Shown: positions 20,830 to 32,469 of the stretch, one piece after another
Numbering within the stretch: position 1 is the first letter of the stretch
Layout of the letters: each line of letters begins with the position of its first letter
NCBI GenBank assembly: GCA_039566865.1
Contig: CM076954.1
Location: 10,300,001 to 10,364,000, forward strand
Direction: 5' to 3'
Length of the DNA stretch: 64,000 bases
Source: Aurelia coerulea
Lineage: Eukaryota; Cnidaria; Scyphozoa; Semaeostomeae; Ulmaridae
Program-made: the position numbers and the translations under genes
The notes under the pieces: generated by a model
Told to the model about the DNA's origin: nothing
Seen by the model: the letters and a program-made list of their open reading frames with translations, nothing else
Database searches by the model: none

Positions 20830-23815
20830 AAATTCGCCAAGTCTGATTGAAAAAGCTGGCTAGATTTCTTGCAATCGAATTTCATGTTTCTGTTTACCTT
20901 CAACAGCGAAGGGTAGAAACCATGGTCAACAGATTAAATGTTATGAATCACGCTTTCAAAAGCTCAGCCTTAGAATAACTTCCATTGGCAAACGAATGAG
21001 CGTGATCTGTTGGAAATGCTAGATCCAAGTCTCAAAATATTCATCATGACCTTCAGGCTATAGATTGGCATACCCGGTTTGATAACCTTGGTTCAGAGGA
21101 AATGACTGAGGTATTTACAGCGTCCATTTATGCCACACTGACTTCTTATATTCCCAACAAGATCATTAAGTGTTGTGACAAGGACCCACCCTGGATTACT
21201 CCTTGAATAAAAACGGCCATCAAGCGCAAGCAGAAAGTTTATAGGAATTTTTGCCAGCGAGGAAGAACGGACCAGGATTTGAATAATGTAAAACGTGTTC
21301 GAAACGAAACATCTAAAATGATTTTGAATGGTAAGGAAGAATATTTCAAAAGACTTGGAAGGAAGCTCTCTGATCCAAGTGAGGGTATAAAAAGTTAAAA
21401 ATGAAGGTATAAAGAGTACAAATGAAGGCATAAAGAGTGGTCCACTTTGAATAGGCTTATCAACAAGTAGAAAACCATCAATATTCCTCTGTTATTAGAA
21501 AATGAACTGTTCATCACAAATGTGCAAACCAAAGATACTTTACTGAATAACTTTTTCATCGAACAGTGCTGTGCTATACCAACAGCAAGCAATCTCCCAA
21601 ATTTTCGGCCTAGGTGCGACTCCATTCTTGAAAATGTAGAGATTGACAGGCAAAAAGTGGTCAAATTGATACGAGCACTTGATTCCTCAAAGGCACATGG
21701 CTGTGATAATATTTCCATAGCTATGATAAAAATATGTGACTCCACAATTGTTGAACCCCTTTGTATGGTTTTTTGAGAAAAGTCTTGAAACCGGTCAGTA
21801 TCCCTCAATTTGGAAAAAGGCAAACATTACCCCTGTTCATAAGAAGGGCAGCAGACAATGTAAAAACAACTATCGCCCAATTTCTTTACTTCCTGTTTTT
21901 GGAAAATTGTTTGAAAAATTATTGTTTGATTCGATGAACGATCACTTTTGTGCTAACAGTCTCCTGACTGGTCATCAGTTGGGTTTTCGTCCTGGTGACT
22001 CAACAATAAATCAGTTGCTGTCCATATCTCATAAAATTTATACTGGTTGTGAAGAGACACTTAGCAGGGAAAAACGTGCTGTTTTCTTAGATTTTTCTAA
22101 GGCTTTTGACAAGGTATGGCACGAAGGATTACTGTATAAACTTGAATGTAACGGTAAGCTCCTCCATTTAATTCGAAATTTCCTTTCTAATCGTAAACAA
22201 CGGGTTTTGCTGAATGGTAAAAATTCTGAATGGGCAGACATATCGACAGGAGTACCCCAAGGATCAGTTTTGGGACCACTTCTTTTCCTTGTATACATTA
22301 ATGACCTTGTTGAGAATGTTAGATGCGATATTAAGCTCTTTGCTGATGACACATCGCTTTTTACAGCTGTCTATGATGAGCTCAAAACTGCAGAAGAACT
22401 AGATAGAGATTTGGAGAGGGTACGACTATGATAGTGGCAATGGAAAATGAAATTTAATACTGAGAAAACGGAAGAAGTCATTTTCTCTGCCAAGAGGGTC
22501 AAACCAATCCATCCCCCTTTGTCTTTTGGTAATGATGACATAGCAAGAAAGAGTGAGCACAAGCATCTTGGTATGATCCTTGATTCTAAGCTAGACTTTC
22601 AAAGTCACATTAGAGAGGCAATACAAAAGGCGAGGCGCGGCATCGGGATGATGAGATACCTTTCCAAGTATGTTTCGAGAGATATTTTAGATCAAATATA
22701 TAAGCTTTATGTTAGACCACACCTTGACTATGGAGATATCATTTATCATAAAAACGATCCTCAAATGCGTCTAAAGTTTACACAGAGACTTGAACAAACT
22801 CAGTATTGTGCTGCCCTAGCGGTAGCTGGTCCATGGAGAGGAACAAGCAGGGAACGTCTTTACAGGGAACTTGGCTGGGAGGACTTGTATCTCAGGAGAT
22901 GGTATAGACGACTGTGTCATTTTTACAATTTGACAAAATCCCATTCCCCAGATTATTTGCTGAAATTCCCCCTGAGCGAAACGTAAGCTACAATTTTCGA
23001 AATATGAGAATGTATCACCAAAATGTTGGAAGAACTGCGCGATACTCGAACACCTATTTTCAAAATGCTCCTTTTGAGTGGAATTTGCTTGATGATGAAA
23101 CAAAAAATTCAACGTCAATTTCTGAGTTTAAGAACAAATTACTTGCGATGATAAGACCCAATAAGAATTCAATTTACGGTATAAATGATATTGTTGGGAT
23201 TAGGCACTTGTCGAAATTTCGACTAAAGTTTAGTGGACTAAATGAGCATAGATTCAGACATAACTTTGACGGTCTCAATCCTGTCTGCCGGTGTGGTACT
23301 GCTGATGCAGATAGTGAGCGTTTCTTCCTGCACTTTCATTTTTTCGAAGAAGCACGAAGAGATCTTCTTGGCAGCTTATCGGATATTCCTGGGTTAGAAA
23401 TAGTAGGATTGGACACACAATCCTTATGCCATTTAATCTTATTTGGAAATGCAGACCTAACCCTAATTACAAACAGGATGATTATGGAAGCAACAATTAC
23501 TTACATCAAGGCAACGAAGAGATTTGATTGAAGCGTAAACAAAGCAGCAGCCCCCCCCCCAAATATCCTTTTGAATGATTTTGGTAGTTTTTGTAGAAAA
23601 TTCTGTCTCTCATTTGATGTTAGGCGATAGACAACTGTTAATTTTTATCTTAGGGTGCGGGTGCGGGGTGGTGAGTGGATGGGGTCCTGCTGTGTGGATG
23701 GGCGGCTGCTGCCCTTTAGTTTCATGTGTTATCCCGGTGGGGGTGGCACATGTGGCGAGGGGCGGCGGCTGTTTGTTGCATTGTTGGACGGTATTCTCTG
23801 TTTAAAAAAATTCCT
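20830..23815 (+). pseudogene. Jockey/CR1-type LINE ORF2 remains
   Basis: Frames with stops and shifts cover the linker (about 21060-21390), RT (21736-22431: NNYRPISLLPVFGKLFEK, FLDFSKAFDKVWHEGLLYK, TGVPQGSVLGPLLFLVYIND, catalytic KLFADDTSLF) and C-terminus (22447-23531). The C-terminal end keeps a Cys/His motif (CRCGTADADSERFFLHFHFF), as in Jockey-type elements whose ORF2 ends in a C-x-CG...H knuckle. This family differs from the L2-like copies elsewhere in the window. A GC-rich 3' UTR with a poly-C tract follows to about 23815. At least three lesions make it dead. Confidence 0.85.
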
Positions 23816-24253
23816 ACTCAGAGCACTTCAAAACTTATTAGGGATCGATTTGACCTTTTTGGGACACCCGGTACGCTCTACTTACATGAGCTTACAGAAG
23901 CAATTATTATTTATTAAGAAAATGTTGCACGATAATTGTTATCCTAAACATTTAGTTGACCAATATTTTAGACGGTTTTTGAATAAACGGCTTGATCCTA
24001 GACCCAAGCCTACCACGGTCCAGAAAATGCCCTTGATTATAAACCCAAGCCTACTACGGTCCAGAAAATGCCCTTGTGCTCTTAAATGTTTTACTTTGGC
24101 CAAGTCAGCCTTTTACGTAGGCCCAAGATCTCCAAGTTACTTCGTAGGGCTTACCCATGCGTCGAATTTCGTGTTGTTCTTCGGTCCGAAAGATGTATTG
24201 AAAACTTTCTTCCCATTGAAGGATAGCTTTCCTAAGAATTTTTGCTCCCATGT
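23816..24253 (+). pseudogene. Penelope-like fragment, RT thumb to GIY-YIG linker
   Basis: The frame LQKQLLFIKKMLHDNCYP..FLNKRL resembles the segment after the RT palm in Penelope elements. It runs to FPKNFCSHV at 24253, where a palindromic DNA element is inserted. The reading continues at 26836 with the GIY-YIG core. A local duplication of the AAGCCTAC..CGGTCCAGAAAATGCCC block lies at about 24007-24072. Confidence 0.65.
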
Positions 24254-25155
24254 CACAGTGATCCAGAGCATGGAATAAATAGGAAAACATGAAGTTTCAA
24301 AAACATGCAAATTTTTACATCCCCATTAAAGAGGGTATCCTTGGGCTTAACAGAAACCAAAAATTTTCAAAATCGGACTATCCAATGACGAGAAATGGAA
24401 TTTTGAAGTTTGTCAAAATTTCAAGTGGTTGTTTACATTAGAATTTCCGGTGCAATGTAGCGTTTTGAGCCAACTATAACGTGTTATAAATCAGCCTAGA
24501 AAAGGCCGATTTTCGTGATTTTTGTACGAAATGATCAGCAATTTAATTGTGCTCAACATATGTAAAAATGTTGCATATTGAGTGTAAGATCATGGGTAGA
24601 TGGACACTATTTTAATGCTTACTTTTTACGACAAATTTCGTGAAAAATTGCTACTCAAAGTTGAAAACAAAAAATCTATGTAATTCTAGGTGTTAGGTAT
24701 TAATATATCAAATTACTAGAACCTATTTGGAGCATTCCTGCCAAAGGGCCCGCTTCAAATCGTTCTAATTTTTTCGCAAAAAAGGATTGAAGATTGCATG
24801 TGACATAGGCTTTCTTTCCTGATTTCCTTTCAAAACTGTAACAGTGCCTTGACTGTTTTCTTCAAGGCAAGAGCTCTAGATTTGCGAAATTGGTTCTCAA
24901 GAATTCAAAAGAGGTATTCTCGATGCAATGATAGAAACAATAGCCGATTTTTGTGAAACAATAGCTTAATGCTGTGAAACAATAGACCTACATTGGAAAA
25001 CAGAATCTGTTGTCTCTTTCTTTCTGCAAGGTCCAACCAATTGAGATATGTGTAATACTTTGATATATGCTATGTTAAAATTCGCTTGATATCTAAATCT
25101 AGTTGAACTAATTGAGTCAAAACAGTTTCTCCGTCTCAATTCCGAATTGTTTAGT

Positions 25156-25431
25156 TCAAAAAAAGCACATCGAATCAATCACAAGGCTATCATTTGTTGC
25201 TTCAACGTATGGTTCAGCAGACTGACGACTTTTCTTAAAGATATCGTGACGGGATTTTGCCACAAATGGCCATGAGGTTATCAATATCCACACAATATTG
25301 TCTTCGAGGTTGGCTTTAATTGAAGTATGCCTAGTCCTACACCCAACTCCACTTCGAAAATTTCTGATGTGCTTCTTCCTCGCCTCCAAGCCACTTTCCG
25401 ACCACACTGCAATTGGTCCACCCTCAAGCAT
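25156..25431 (-). pseudogene. RAG1/Transib-like transposase C-terminus, left arm
   Basis: A 91-codon frame starts in EGGPIAVWSESGLEARKKH, continues with HIRNFRSGVG and LEDNIVWILITSWP, and ends at MCFF-stop. The upstream part (FPWVRINSSVHQMLAHNWEL, about 25440-25492) is in another frame owing to an extra T. RAG1 and Transib share this order: helix, G-x-IGAWxSExGxE, basic K-x-x-R-x-FR, then an L-E-D helix. The Glu of GLEARKK is the expected third acidic catalytic residue. The first two catalytic Asp regions are absent. Confidence 0.65.
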
Positions 25432-25629
25432 CTCAAAAGAGCTCCCAGTTATGGGCCAACATTTGGTGAACAGATGAGTTAATTCGGACCCATGGAAAAT
25501 GAAGACATATGTGTATAATTCTTATCCTTCTTAACCAGTTTAATGTTTGCCTCGCTGTTTCGGACAGTGTCGACAAAAGCAATATCCTTGACGTCAACTG
25601 TTTCAAGCAGCACTGCCATGATACGATGA

Positions 25630-25930
25630 TCCACCTATGTCTTCATTTTCCATGGGTCCAAATTAACCCATCTGTTCATCAAATGTTGGCCCATAACTGG
25701 GAGCTCTTTGATATGCATGAGGGTGGACCAATTGGAGCTTGGTCGTAAAATGGCTTGGAGGGATGGTACAAGCACATCAGGAACTTTCAAAGTTGAGCTG
25801 GGTGTAGGGCCAGGCTTACTTCAGTTAATGCCAACGATATCTTTAAGAAAAGTCATCAGCCTGCTGAACCATACGTTGAAGCAACAAATGATAGCCTTGT
25901 GATTGATTCAATGTGCTTTTTTTGAACTAA
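25630..25930 (+). pseudogene. RAG1/Transib-like transposase C-terminus, right arm
   Basis: Mirror copy of the left-arm fragment on the plus strand: LHFPWVQINPSVHQMLAHNW, then HEGGPIGAWS, a TAA in place of the next Glu codon, NGLEGWYKHIRNF, a further stop, and later VEATNDSLVIDSMCFF. It keeps the frame that the left arm lost and lost the residue the left arm keeps, so the two arms decayed independently after the palindrome formed. Confidence 0.65.
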
Positions 25931-26835
25931 ACAATTCGGTGTTGAGAGTGCGAAACTGTTTTGACTCAATTAGTTCAACTAGATTTAGATATCAAGCGAA
26001 TTTTAACATAGCATATATCAAAGTATTACACATATCTCAATTGGTTGGACCTTGCAGAAAGAAAGAGACAACAGATTCTGTTTTCCAATGTAGGTCTATT
26101 GTTTCACAGCATTAAGCTATTGTTTCACAAAAATCGGCTATTGTTTCTATCATTGCATCGAGAATACCTCTTTTGAATTCTTGAGAACCAATTTCGCAAA
26201 TCTAGAGCTCTTGCCTTGAAGAAAACAGTCAAGGCACTGTTACAGTTTTGAAAGGAAATCAGGAAAGAAAGCCTATGTCACATGCAATCTTCAAACTTTT
26301 TTTGCGAAAAAATTAGAACGATTTGAAACGGGCCCTTTGGCAGGAATGCTCCAAATAGGTTCTAGTAATTTGATATATTAATACCTAACACCTAGAATTA
26401 CATAGATTTTTTGTTTTCAACTTTGAGTAGCAATTTTTCACGAAATTTGTCGTAAAAAGTAAGCATCAATATAGTGTCCATCTACCCATGATCTTACACT
26501 CAATATGCAACATTTTTGCATATGTTGAGCACAATTAAATTGCTGATAATTTCGTACAAAAATCATGAAAATCTGATATTTCTAGGCTGATTTATTACAC
26601 TTTATAGTTGGCTCAAAACTCTACACTGCACCGGAAATTCTAATGTAAACAACACTTGAAATTTTGACAAACTTCAAAATTCCATTTCTCGTCATTGGAT
26701 AGACCGATTTTGAAAATTTTTGCTTTCTGTTAGGCCCAAGGATACGCTCTTTAATGGGGATGTAAAAATTTGCATGTTTTCGAAACTTCATTTTTTCCTA
26801 TTTATTCCATAATTTCGTCGATCTGGATCACTGTG

Positions 26836-27050
26836 ATGTGGTATATCAGTACTCGTTTTCAGGTTGCCAGGACTGTTATATAGGTAAAACATCTCACCAC
26901 TTGCCTATTAGAAGTAGGGAACATTTGGGAATAGGTAGAAAGGTCAGCCTATTAAGTCATCACCATGTTAAAGAAACAGGCCATTGTGCTAATTTGGAAC
27001 GTTTACTATCCTGGAAAAGGCTAACTTTGAGTTTGATAGGTTGATTTTGA
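26836..27050 (+). pseudogene. Penelope GIY-YIG endonuclease fragment
   Basis: VVYQYSFSGCQDCYIGKTSH..IRSREHLG..HVKETGH shows the GIY-YIG core (YIGKT, Arg, EHL). It is the continuation of the fragment at 23816-24253 once the palindrome and one ATGT copy are removed. The frame closes at about 27043. It is a different Penelope lineage from those at 16.8 and 40.4 kb, since it has YIGKT and a C-x-x-C before it. Confidence 0.75.
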
Positions 27051-28635
27051 ATGTCTGTTAACTTCGCGTGATAGACCGTCCCTAAACGCACAAAACTCCT
27101 CAATACCCCTCGATTTGTTCTAACCCCCGGGGTTTTCAGCTTGTTTACTTGTTTCTCCATGTTATCCTGTTTGACTAGTATAACCAGTATTCATAATCAG
27201 TGCTTTAAACCAGCATGTGTATTTTGTATCTTTAGCTGAAGGTGGCATAACTTTAGTTCCAATACGTTCTATAAAAATTCTTAGTGGCTATGTTGTGATA
27301 TTTTGTCTTCCTATCTAATTGGCTTGTCACTGACAGGGACTTGTCTTCTATTCACTAATGAATTTGTCGATTTATGCATGATTTATGAAATCAATACGAT
27401 GCTAAGTTTTTCATTCTGTTATCTTGAGAAGGGTAATTAATATATAAAATTAAACTGTTCATCGTCACAATGGTCACAAGGATAACTTCTTCACCCTGTG
27501 CCTCCAAATGTAGTTAGTCATTATTACATTTGATACTGAGCACCACTGCATGTGTTTTTCACATTGTCATGTAACCATATAATGGAGTGGGGGAGGGGAG
27601 GGGTCCCACAGGCGTAATTGCGCGCAAAAAAGGAGTGTGCCTACTAATAGTGAGCCTTTGGGTTTTCGTTTGGTGTCCACGCATATTTGTTTTGTTTATT
27701 GCTTCATTACCGCTGGTATAAGTTAGAGCAGTTATCATTCTTTCTAGATATTGTTTTTTGCGTGAAAAGAAATGATGTCAATGTACGTCAGATAAAACAG
27801 AGCACATAGCGGCGTTCCATTGATATGCCACTGCTTTCAATTTCAATATTTCGCCCTATTCTATTCAATACTTTATCAAATCGAATAAAGTCTGAAATAG
27901 AATTGCACAAATAAAGGCTGTTTACGCCAGTTCTTTGTTTTAGGCCCCAATGCAGACTATTTATAACATCCAGTTGAAGTTACTCACTTCAATACCTTTC
28001 ATCAAATCAGCCAAAAAGTTTCTTTCAACTGCAGACAAATCCCAATTTCTCATAAAACCACACGAGTCACGATAATCAGGCAACATTAACAAAATTATGA
28101 AGAATCACGAGAATCACTGGAAGTCACAAGAATCTGAAAACGAATTCCAAAACCACAGTTGAAACGTTATTTAGAGCTCAATTTGTTTTCTGTGAAGGAT
28201 TTCTGGTCAATTTCGATTGCTGCATACATGATCTCTGGATTTATGGCTACTAAAAGTTAGAAATAGGATGCGCGCACTCATTAACGATTCGTTACTCCTA
28301 GTGATAAAAAAATTAATCCAACCGTCAGTAATTGCTATTTCTATGCTAAGCTGAAGACCATAATTATTCATGTTGTTGGAATTGCGCCTTTCAACAAAAC
28401 AGATATATGACAATGGCGGCTTCGACATGCCAAACTTTTGCACATAAATTGTATCAATAATAAAACAAAACACAATTTGAGATGATAAAGTTATATTTAG
28501 CAATAATGGTAAATTTTCCAAAACAAAAGGATTAAGACTATGGTGCAACACCACAAATTTTGCAGACGGTCTTTGCTGCTTTCACAAACTTGTGATCAAG
28601 TGTGAGTGAAATATGGATACCATAACCATACTAAC
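27051..28635. other. VARS1 intron, no gene seen
   Basis: AT-rich sequence without supported coding or repeat structure. Confidence 0.4.
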
Positions 28636-28671
28636 CTTCTCTGAGTTTTGTTGCCTTACTGCGTCAGGAAC
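28636..28671 (-). CDS. VARS1: Valyl-tRNA synthetase micro-exon (12 codons)
   Basis: TTATTTTCCAG acceptor, 36 bp encoding VPDAVRQQNSEK, GTTAGT donor, phase 0 on both sides. It aligns with the VP-x-x-VQ-x-x-x-x-x-K stretch just before the last helix of animal valyl-tRNA synthetase. Its upstream neighbour ends in DYDKK and its downstream neighbour starts ACQLSTEM, giving a continuous coiled coil. Confidence 0.85.
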
Positions 28672-29808
28672 CTGGAAAATAAATATCAAGGTTTTAATTT
28701 TAACAATTAAAGTTGTGGAGTACTTTCAAAGATAACATGGACTATGGTTGTTGTATCAAATATAAGTTGTTTGTTTGCACGTGCGGCTACAATAATCGAT
28801 ATTTTATTTATTTAATGTAATGTAACAATATAATGTAGAACTAGAGCTAATGATGAACCAACTTTAAATAAATTGATAAATAAATAAATAGAATAAGATA
28901 TTTTGTGTATTTATGGTTGTTGTGTTCTTGTATTGAAACAAGAAACGTATCTGTCTCCAACTATTCTTGTTTGCCGATCTAAGCGAAGTTGCAGAGGAAA
29001 ACATTTCCACAATTGCAAACGAGAAATTTCTGTTTTTGCATTTACGAAAGGACAATTACCTATAAAGCGATGGAAGAAATTATCCGCTTCTATCGCAAAT
29101 GCAGGAGGGGCCCTTTTGTAAGCATTTTAATTTTCATTCATGTTGTACAACACTGTTGGCAAAGACTTATGTTTTCATTGGCATGACCGAAAGCATTAGG
29201 AAATACATGTTATGACCTTAGGTCAGTGGCTGGGTTGGAACAAAAAATGTTCTGTGGTACCAAGTCCGTCCAATTTATCAATACATTGAGACATATAAAC
29301 CATGACATTTTGATAACTTATGATGAAATCTACTACACTGACGCAAAGATCTTGGTGAGCTGATTCCGAACACATTTGATCCTGTCACTGATAAGCCATG
29401 AAAGGATACAAATGACAAGAACAGAAATTCAAGCATCAATAATGTGATCAAATTTTAGTAAATCATTAAACAGGAGTACTTCTTTTTGGAACACCAGGTT
29501 TATCAACATATCGTATCTGTTCCCAAATTAGTTTGAATAGGCTTTGCATACCCAAGAGAAAGGATTATCCATCATATTGGATCGTCTATCTGTTCCAATT
29601 CGTATCTGTAAAACGCGTTGTCGTGTGGCTTTGATCAGTTAGCTTCAGTCTGGCGCAATGCGACTGCTAGCAAAATTCTGGAATGGATCAAAACAAGAAC
29701 GGAACCAAAGAGTTTCATCGCATGTGCACAGGGCCAGAGATTGAGTGAAAAAAACTGCTTATCTTATCAAGCAATCAAACTATTTTTTCCAATGAACGAG
29801 TAGAATAC
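28672..29808. other. VARS1 intron, no gene seen
   Basis: No supported feature; small open frames here show no family resemblance. Confidence 0.4.
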
Positions 29809-29922
29809 CTTTTTGTCATAGTCTTCTATCTTCATTGCATCCATTAATTTGGTCAGTTGCGTCTCTGTCTTTTCTAGCTTTTCGTCCAGTTTTGATATTT
29901 CCTTTTCAATGTTAACAAGACC
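29809..29922 (-). CDS. VARS1: Valyl-tRNA synthetase exon (coiled-coil arm)
   Basis: Acceptor TTCTTCTTAG, 38 codons, donor GTATTC, phase 0. It encodes GLVNIEKEISKLDEKLEK and continues to IEDYDKK. This is the GLVD-x-x-x-E-x-x-KL start of the C-terminal coiled coil conserved from bacterial ValS to human VARS1, where the arm contacts the tRNA elbow. Confidence 0.9.
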
Positions 29923-30288
29923 CTAAGAAGAACAAGGAGATATTCTCTTGTCAGTTGAAAACTTTAACACTGAACACCACTTTCCGTAGGCCTAAAAACG
30001 CTGTGGAGCTAACATTCTTTTCCGATTATGCCTGTATGAAATACGAATTTAGAAATTAATATATATTCTTTAGTGATATTCATTCAGTGATATTTGTTCC
30101 ATCTGCAGTGGAAACTACGTGACTGCGTGTCTTTTTCCGCTGTGGATGGGACCAGTAATGTATTGTTTATTTAGTTTAGATGTCACTTGATAAAAAAATT
30201 CTTCAGTGCGTCAATAATATTAATATTATTATTCGCAAATTAAATTAAACCAAACCACCATCAAAAATTAACAGAAATAAAATGAATA

Positions 30289-30402
30289 AAACACAACTGT
30301 TAAAATCAGGAACGTTTCGATTAAAAATCTTCGTCAGCACTCAAGTCAAGTGCTGACGAAGATTTTTAATCGAAACGTTCCGGATTTTAATAGTTGTGTT
30401 TT
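30289..30402. ncRNA. Palindrome of two hammerhead-ribozyme-like cores
   Basis: The plus strand at 30353-30376 reads CTGACGA-AGAT-TTTTA-ATC-GAAAC, an exact CUGANGA...GAAA hammerhead core with a short stem II. The inverse copy is at 30314-30337 on the minus strand. The two sit head to head around CACTCAAGTCAAGTG. The arms extend ~50 bp each, to ACACAACTGTTAAAATC. This matches the terminal hammerhead repeats described for Penelope-like elements; no ORF adjoins. I could not fit a good stem I, so activity is unproven. Confidence 0.55.
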
Positions 30403-30834
30403 TATTATCATTCGCATTAATCTTTCAAATAGATCCATTGCAATAGCATCTTCAATCGTCCAAATGTTGCAACTTATTTTGCTCACACAGTAGCTGAAAA
30501 ACAGATGTTAGAGTTTGAAAATCCCTGTAACTAAAAAAACTTTTGTCCGAAAAATTGGGTCACGAAAGCAGTACTAGGAATAAACACAGTTCCTACAAGG
30601 TAGGCGCCCTTGATTAGAATAGCAAATTCGAATGATAAAGGAAGGATTAAGAGAACGCCAACATAATTTAGTGTCTGATGAGAAATGGAATGCGCCGTGA
30701 TACGCAAATGCGACAGGTAGATATGAAATAAAAAATGAAACAAATAAAAAGCCAAATAATATAAATAAATGAATTATGAAAATTAATATTAAAGTCCTGC
30801 GGGGAAAACAGTTCCAAGTTTGAATATGATACGT

Positions 30835-31623
30835 TTTTCTGGAGTTCTTCGCTTCATAGAGTTCGTGGATACAAAGGAAAGTCCAAAGATCACGCAAATG
30901 ATTTTGGTTTTCTCCTGGGGCGGAGCAATTCGGTGCCCATCCATTTAAGAAACCTACAGTTGCTAATGACGGAAATCTTTAAAACAAAATCCCATCTAAA
31001 TCCATCTTTCATGAAGGATATCTTTAAGGAACGAGACATAAACAACAATCTAAGACATGGCAATGATGCTCAAATCCCAAAGGTGCGAACCACGTCCTTT
31101 GCAGTTGAGACCATATCCTACCTGGGAAATAAACTGTGGCAGCTTTTACAACAAGAAATAAAACAATCAAGGACTCTTTATATTTTCAAAAAAACGAATT
31201 AGGTTTTGGAATGGCGATACATGTAACAATAGGCTCTGCAAAACATATATTCCAAAATTTGGATTCCTAACGCGATAAACGTCTGATAGGCCTTCTCGCG
31301 GGGTTCGGGGTGGTGCGCTGCTGTTCTTTGGTATGGCAAGTGCGCTGTTGCGGGATGTCCCCTTTACGATGCAGACACTGGACGGTGGTTGGACTGGGGA
31401 GCTGTCCGTGGGGTGCTGCACTTGGTGTCGCTCCAGAGCTCTATGGGAGGGCTTGATTTTATCTAGTAAATTTATATTGTACGTTTTTAATTGATCTATT
31501 TTGAATAATTGTAAATTTGTAAAATTTAACTAGGCTTTAATTAGCTGTAATTTAGCTTTTTTTATATTTATCGCCTACGTAAAATAGCGTAATGATGATG
31601 ATGACGATGATGATGATGATGAC

Positions 31624-31663
<40 letters not shown>
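30835..31663 (+). pseudogene. LINE 3' end with (GAT)n tail
   Basis: The frame through 30933-31202 carries LGRSNSVPIHLRNLQLLMTE, NPSFMKDIF, VRTTSFAVETISYLGNKLW and a terminal IFKKTN, the usual C-terminus of a cnidarian LINE ORF2. A GC-rich then AT-rich 3' UTR follows. It ends in TATCGCCTACGTAAAATAGCG and a GATGATGAC microsatellite (about 31590-31663), probably the element's own tail. The 5' part is missing. Confidence 0.75.
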
Positions 31664-31665
<2 letters not shown>

Positions 31666-32090
31666 AGTCCAATAAATGTCATATCGTTGATGGTGTGGAC
31701 GGTAGAATTGCAATGCAGAGAAACAGTTGAGTCTGGGTCGTCCTTGCGCGCATCTTGTAGGTGCACTTTTTTCCACATTGCGGAGGTGCTCACCAAAACG
31801 GGTATTGAGTTGTCTTGATGTTTCACCAATGTAATGCATATCAAATTATCAAATACTTTACAGGTAGTGCAGTAGATTAGGCAGGCAGATGAGCAGGAGA
31901 AATGTGCTTTGATATGGAAGGACTTGCTGTTGTTGGAAACCGTTGTAGAAGGATTGATGTGAGTGCGTGTGCGACATGTAGGATATTCACATGGGAAGTT
32001 GCAGATGGTTTGGCAGATGAAGGTAGCTCTTTCGTACTGGGAAGTCTTTTATATTTTGTTACGTCTGTACTACACCAGTTAAGTAGCGAG
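31664..32090 (-). pseudogene. Penelope-like GIY-YIG fragment
   Basis: Minus-strand pieces in alternating frames: Cys-rich linker, CLIYCTTCKVFDN, then MHYIGETSRQLNTRFGEHLRN and DPDSTVSLHCNSTVHTINDM. These match the tail of the Penelope ORFs at 16.8 and 40.4 kb, with at least two frameshifts. It abuts the LINE (GAT)n tail. The long poly-Ser and poly-Ile frames over that tail are artefacts. Confidence 0.75.
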
Positions 32091-32469
32091 AAGTGGGGGT
32101 TCCACTACTGAGGGCAGGTTCCCCTTTTCAGATATGTATTCTCGGGGCACTAATTTTATCTTGTAGGCACACAGGGTCCTCCATATTTCTGCAGTACAGT
32201 AACTCATAATAAAATATTGAGAGGCTGATTCTTTATTTGAAATGAAATGCAGCAAAAATCACGTTAAGTAGGCGAGAAAAAAGTTGATTTTACCTGTTGT
32301 GTGCAAAACAAGCGTTTTGATTTTACAAATGTCCACGTCTTTTAAATAAACCGCAATTGCATCAACAAGTAAAAGAACAGGGAAGCAAGGTAATCCAGAA
32401 ATAAATCTGCCACCCTCGCTTACGTCCACGCCTTTCTCTTGTAAGTATACTAAAAATCGTTTGTGATAC

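Larger units (their letters stand above)
24254..26835. mobile_element. Palindromic Transib/RAG1-like element, CACAGTG ends
   Basis: A 2,582-bp near-perfect palindrome: arms of ~1.25 kb (24254-25508, 25630-26835) around a ~120-bp centre. Both ends read CACAGTGATCCAGA inward. The flanks carry ATGT (24250-24253, 26836-26839), and one copy of it restores the Penelope reading frame (CSHV-VYQY). Each arm carries a decayed transposase C-terminus pointing outward: left arm minus strand (GPIAVWSESGLEARKKH), right arm plus strand (INPSVHQMLAHNWELF, then GGPIGAWS). GAWS-E-x-G-x-E-x-x-x-K matches the RAG1/Transib region holding the last catalytic Glu. The element looks like two 3' halves of a Transib-type transposon joined head to head. 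Confidence 0.8.

Noticed and set aside
24254..24300. A complete 23-spacer recombination signal (heptamer, spacer, A-rich nonamer) at the palindrome ends
   Set aside because: The left end has AAAACATGA 23 bases after CACAGTG, but the right end and the sister element's right end have about 32-33 bases, and the left ends seem to carry a ~9-base deletion. Only the heptamer match is solid.
31552..31844. Poly-Ser and poly-Ile ORFs fused to a GIY-YIG piece
   Set aside because: The homopolymers are translations of the (GAT)n tail of the adjoining LINE.
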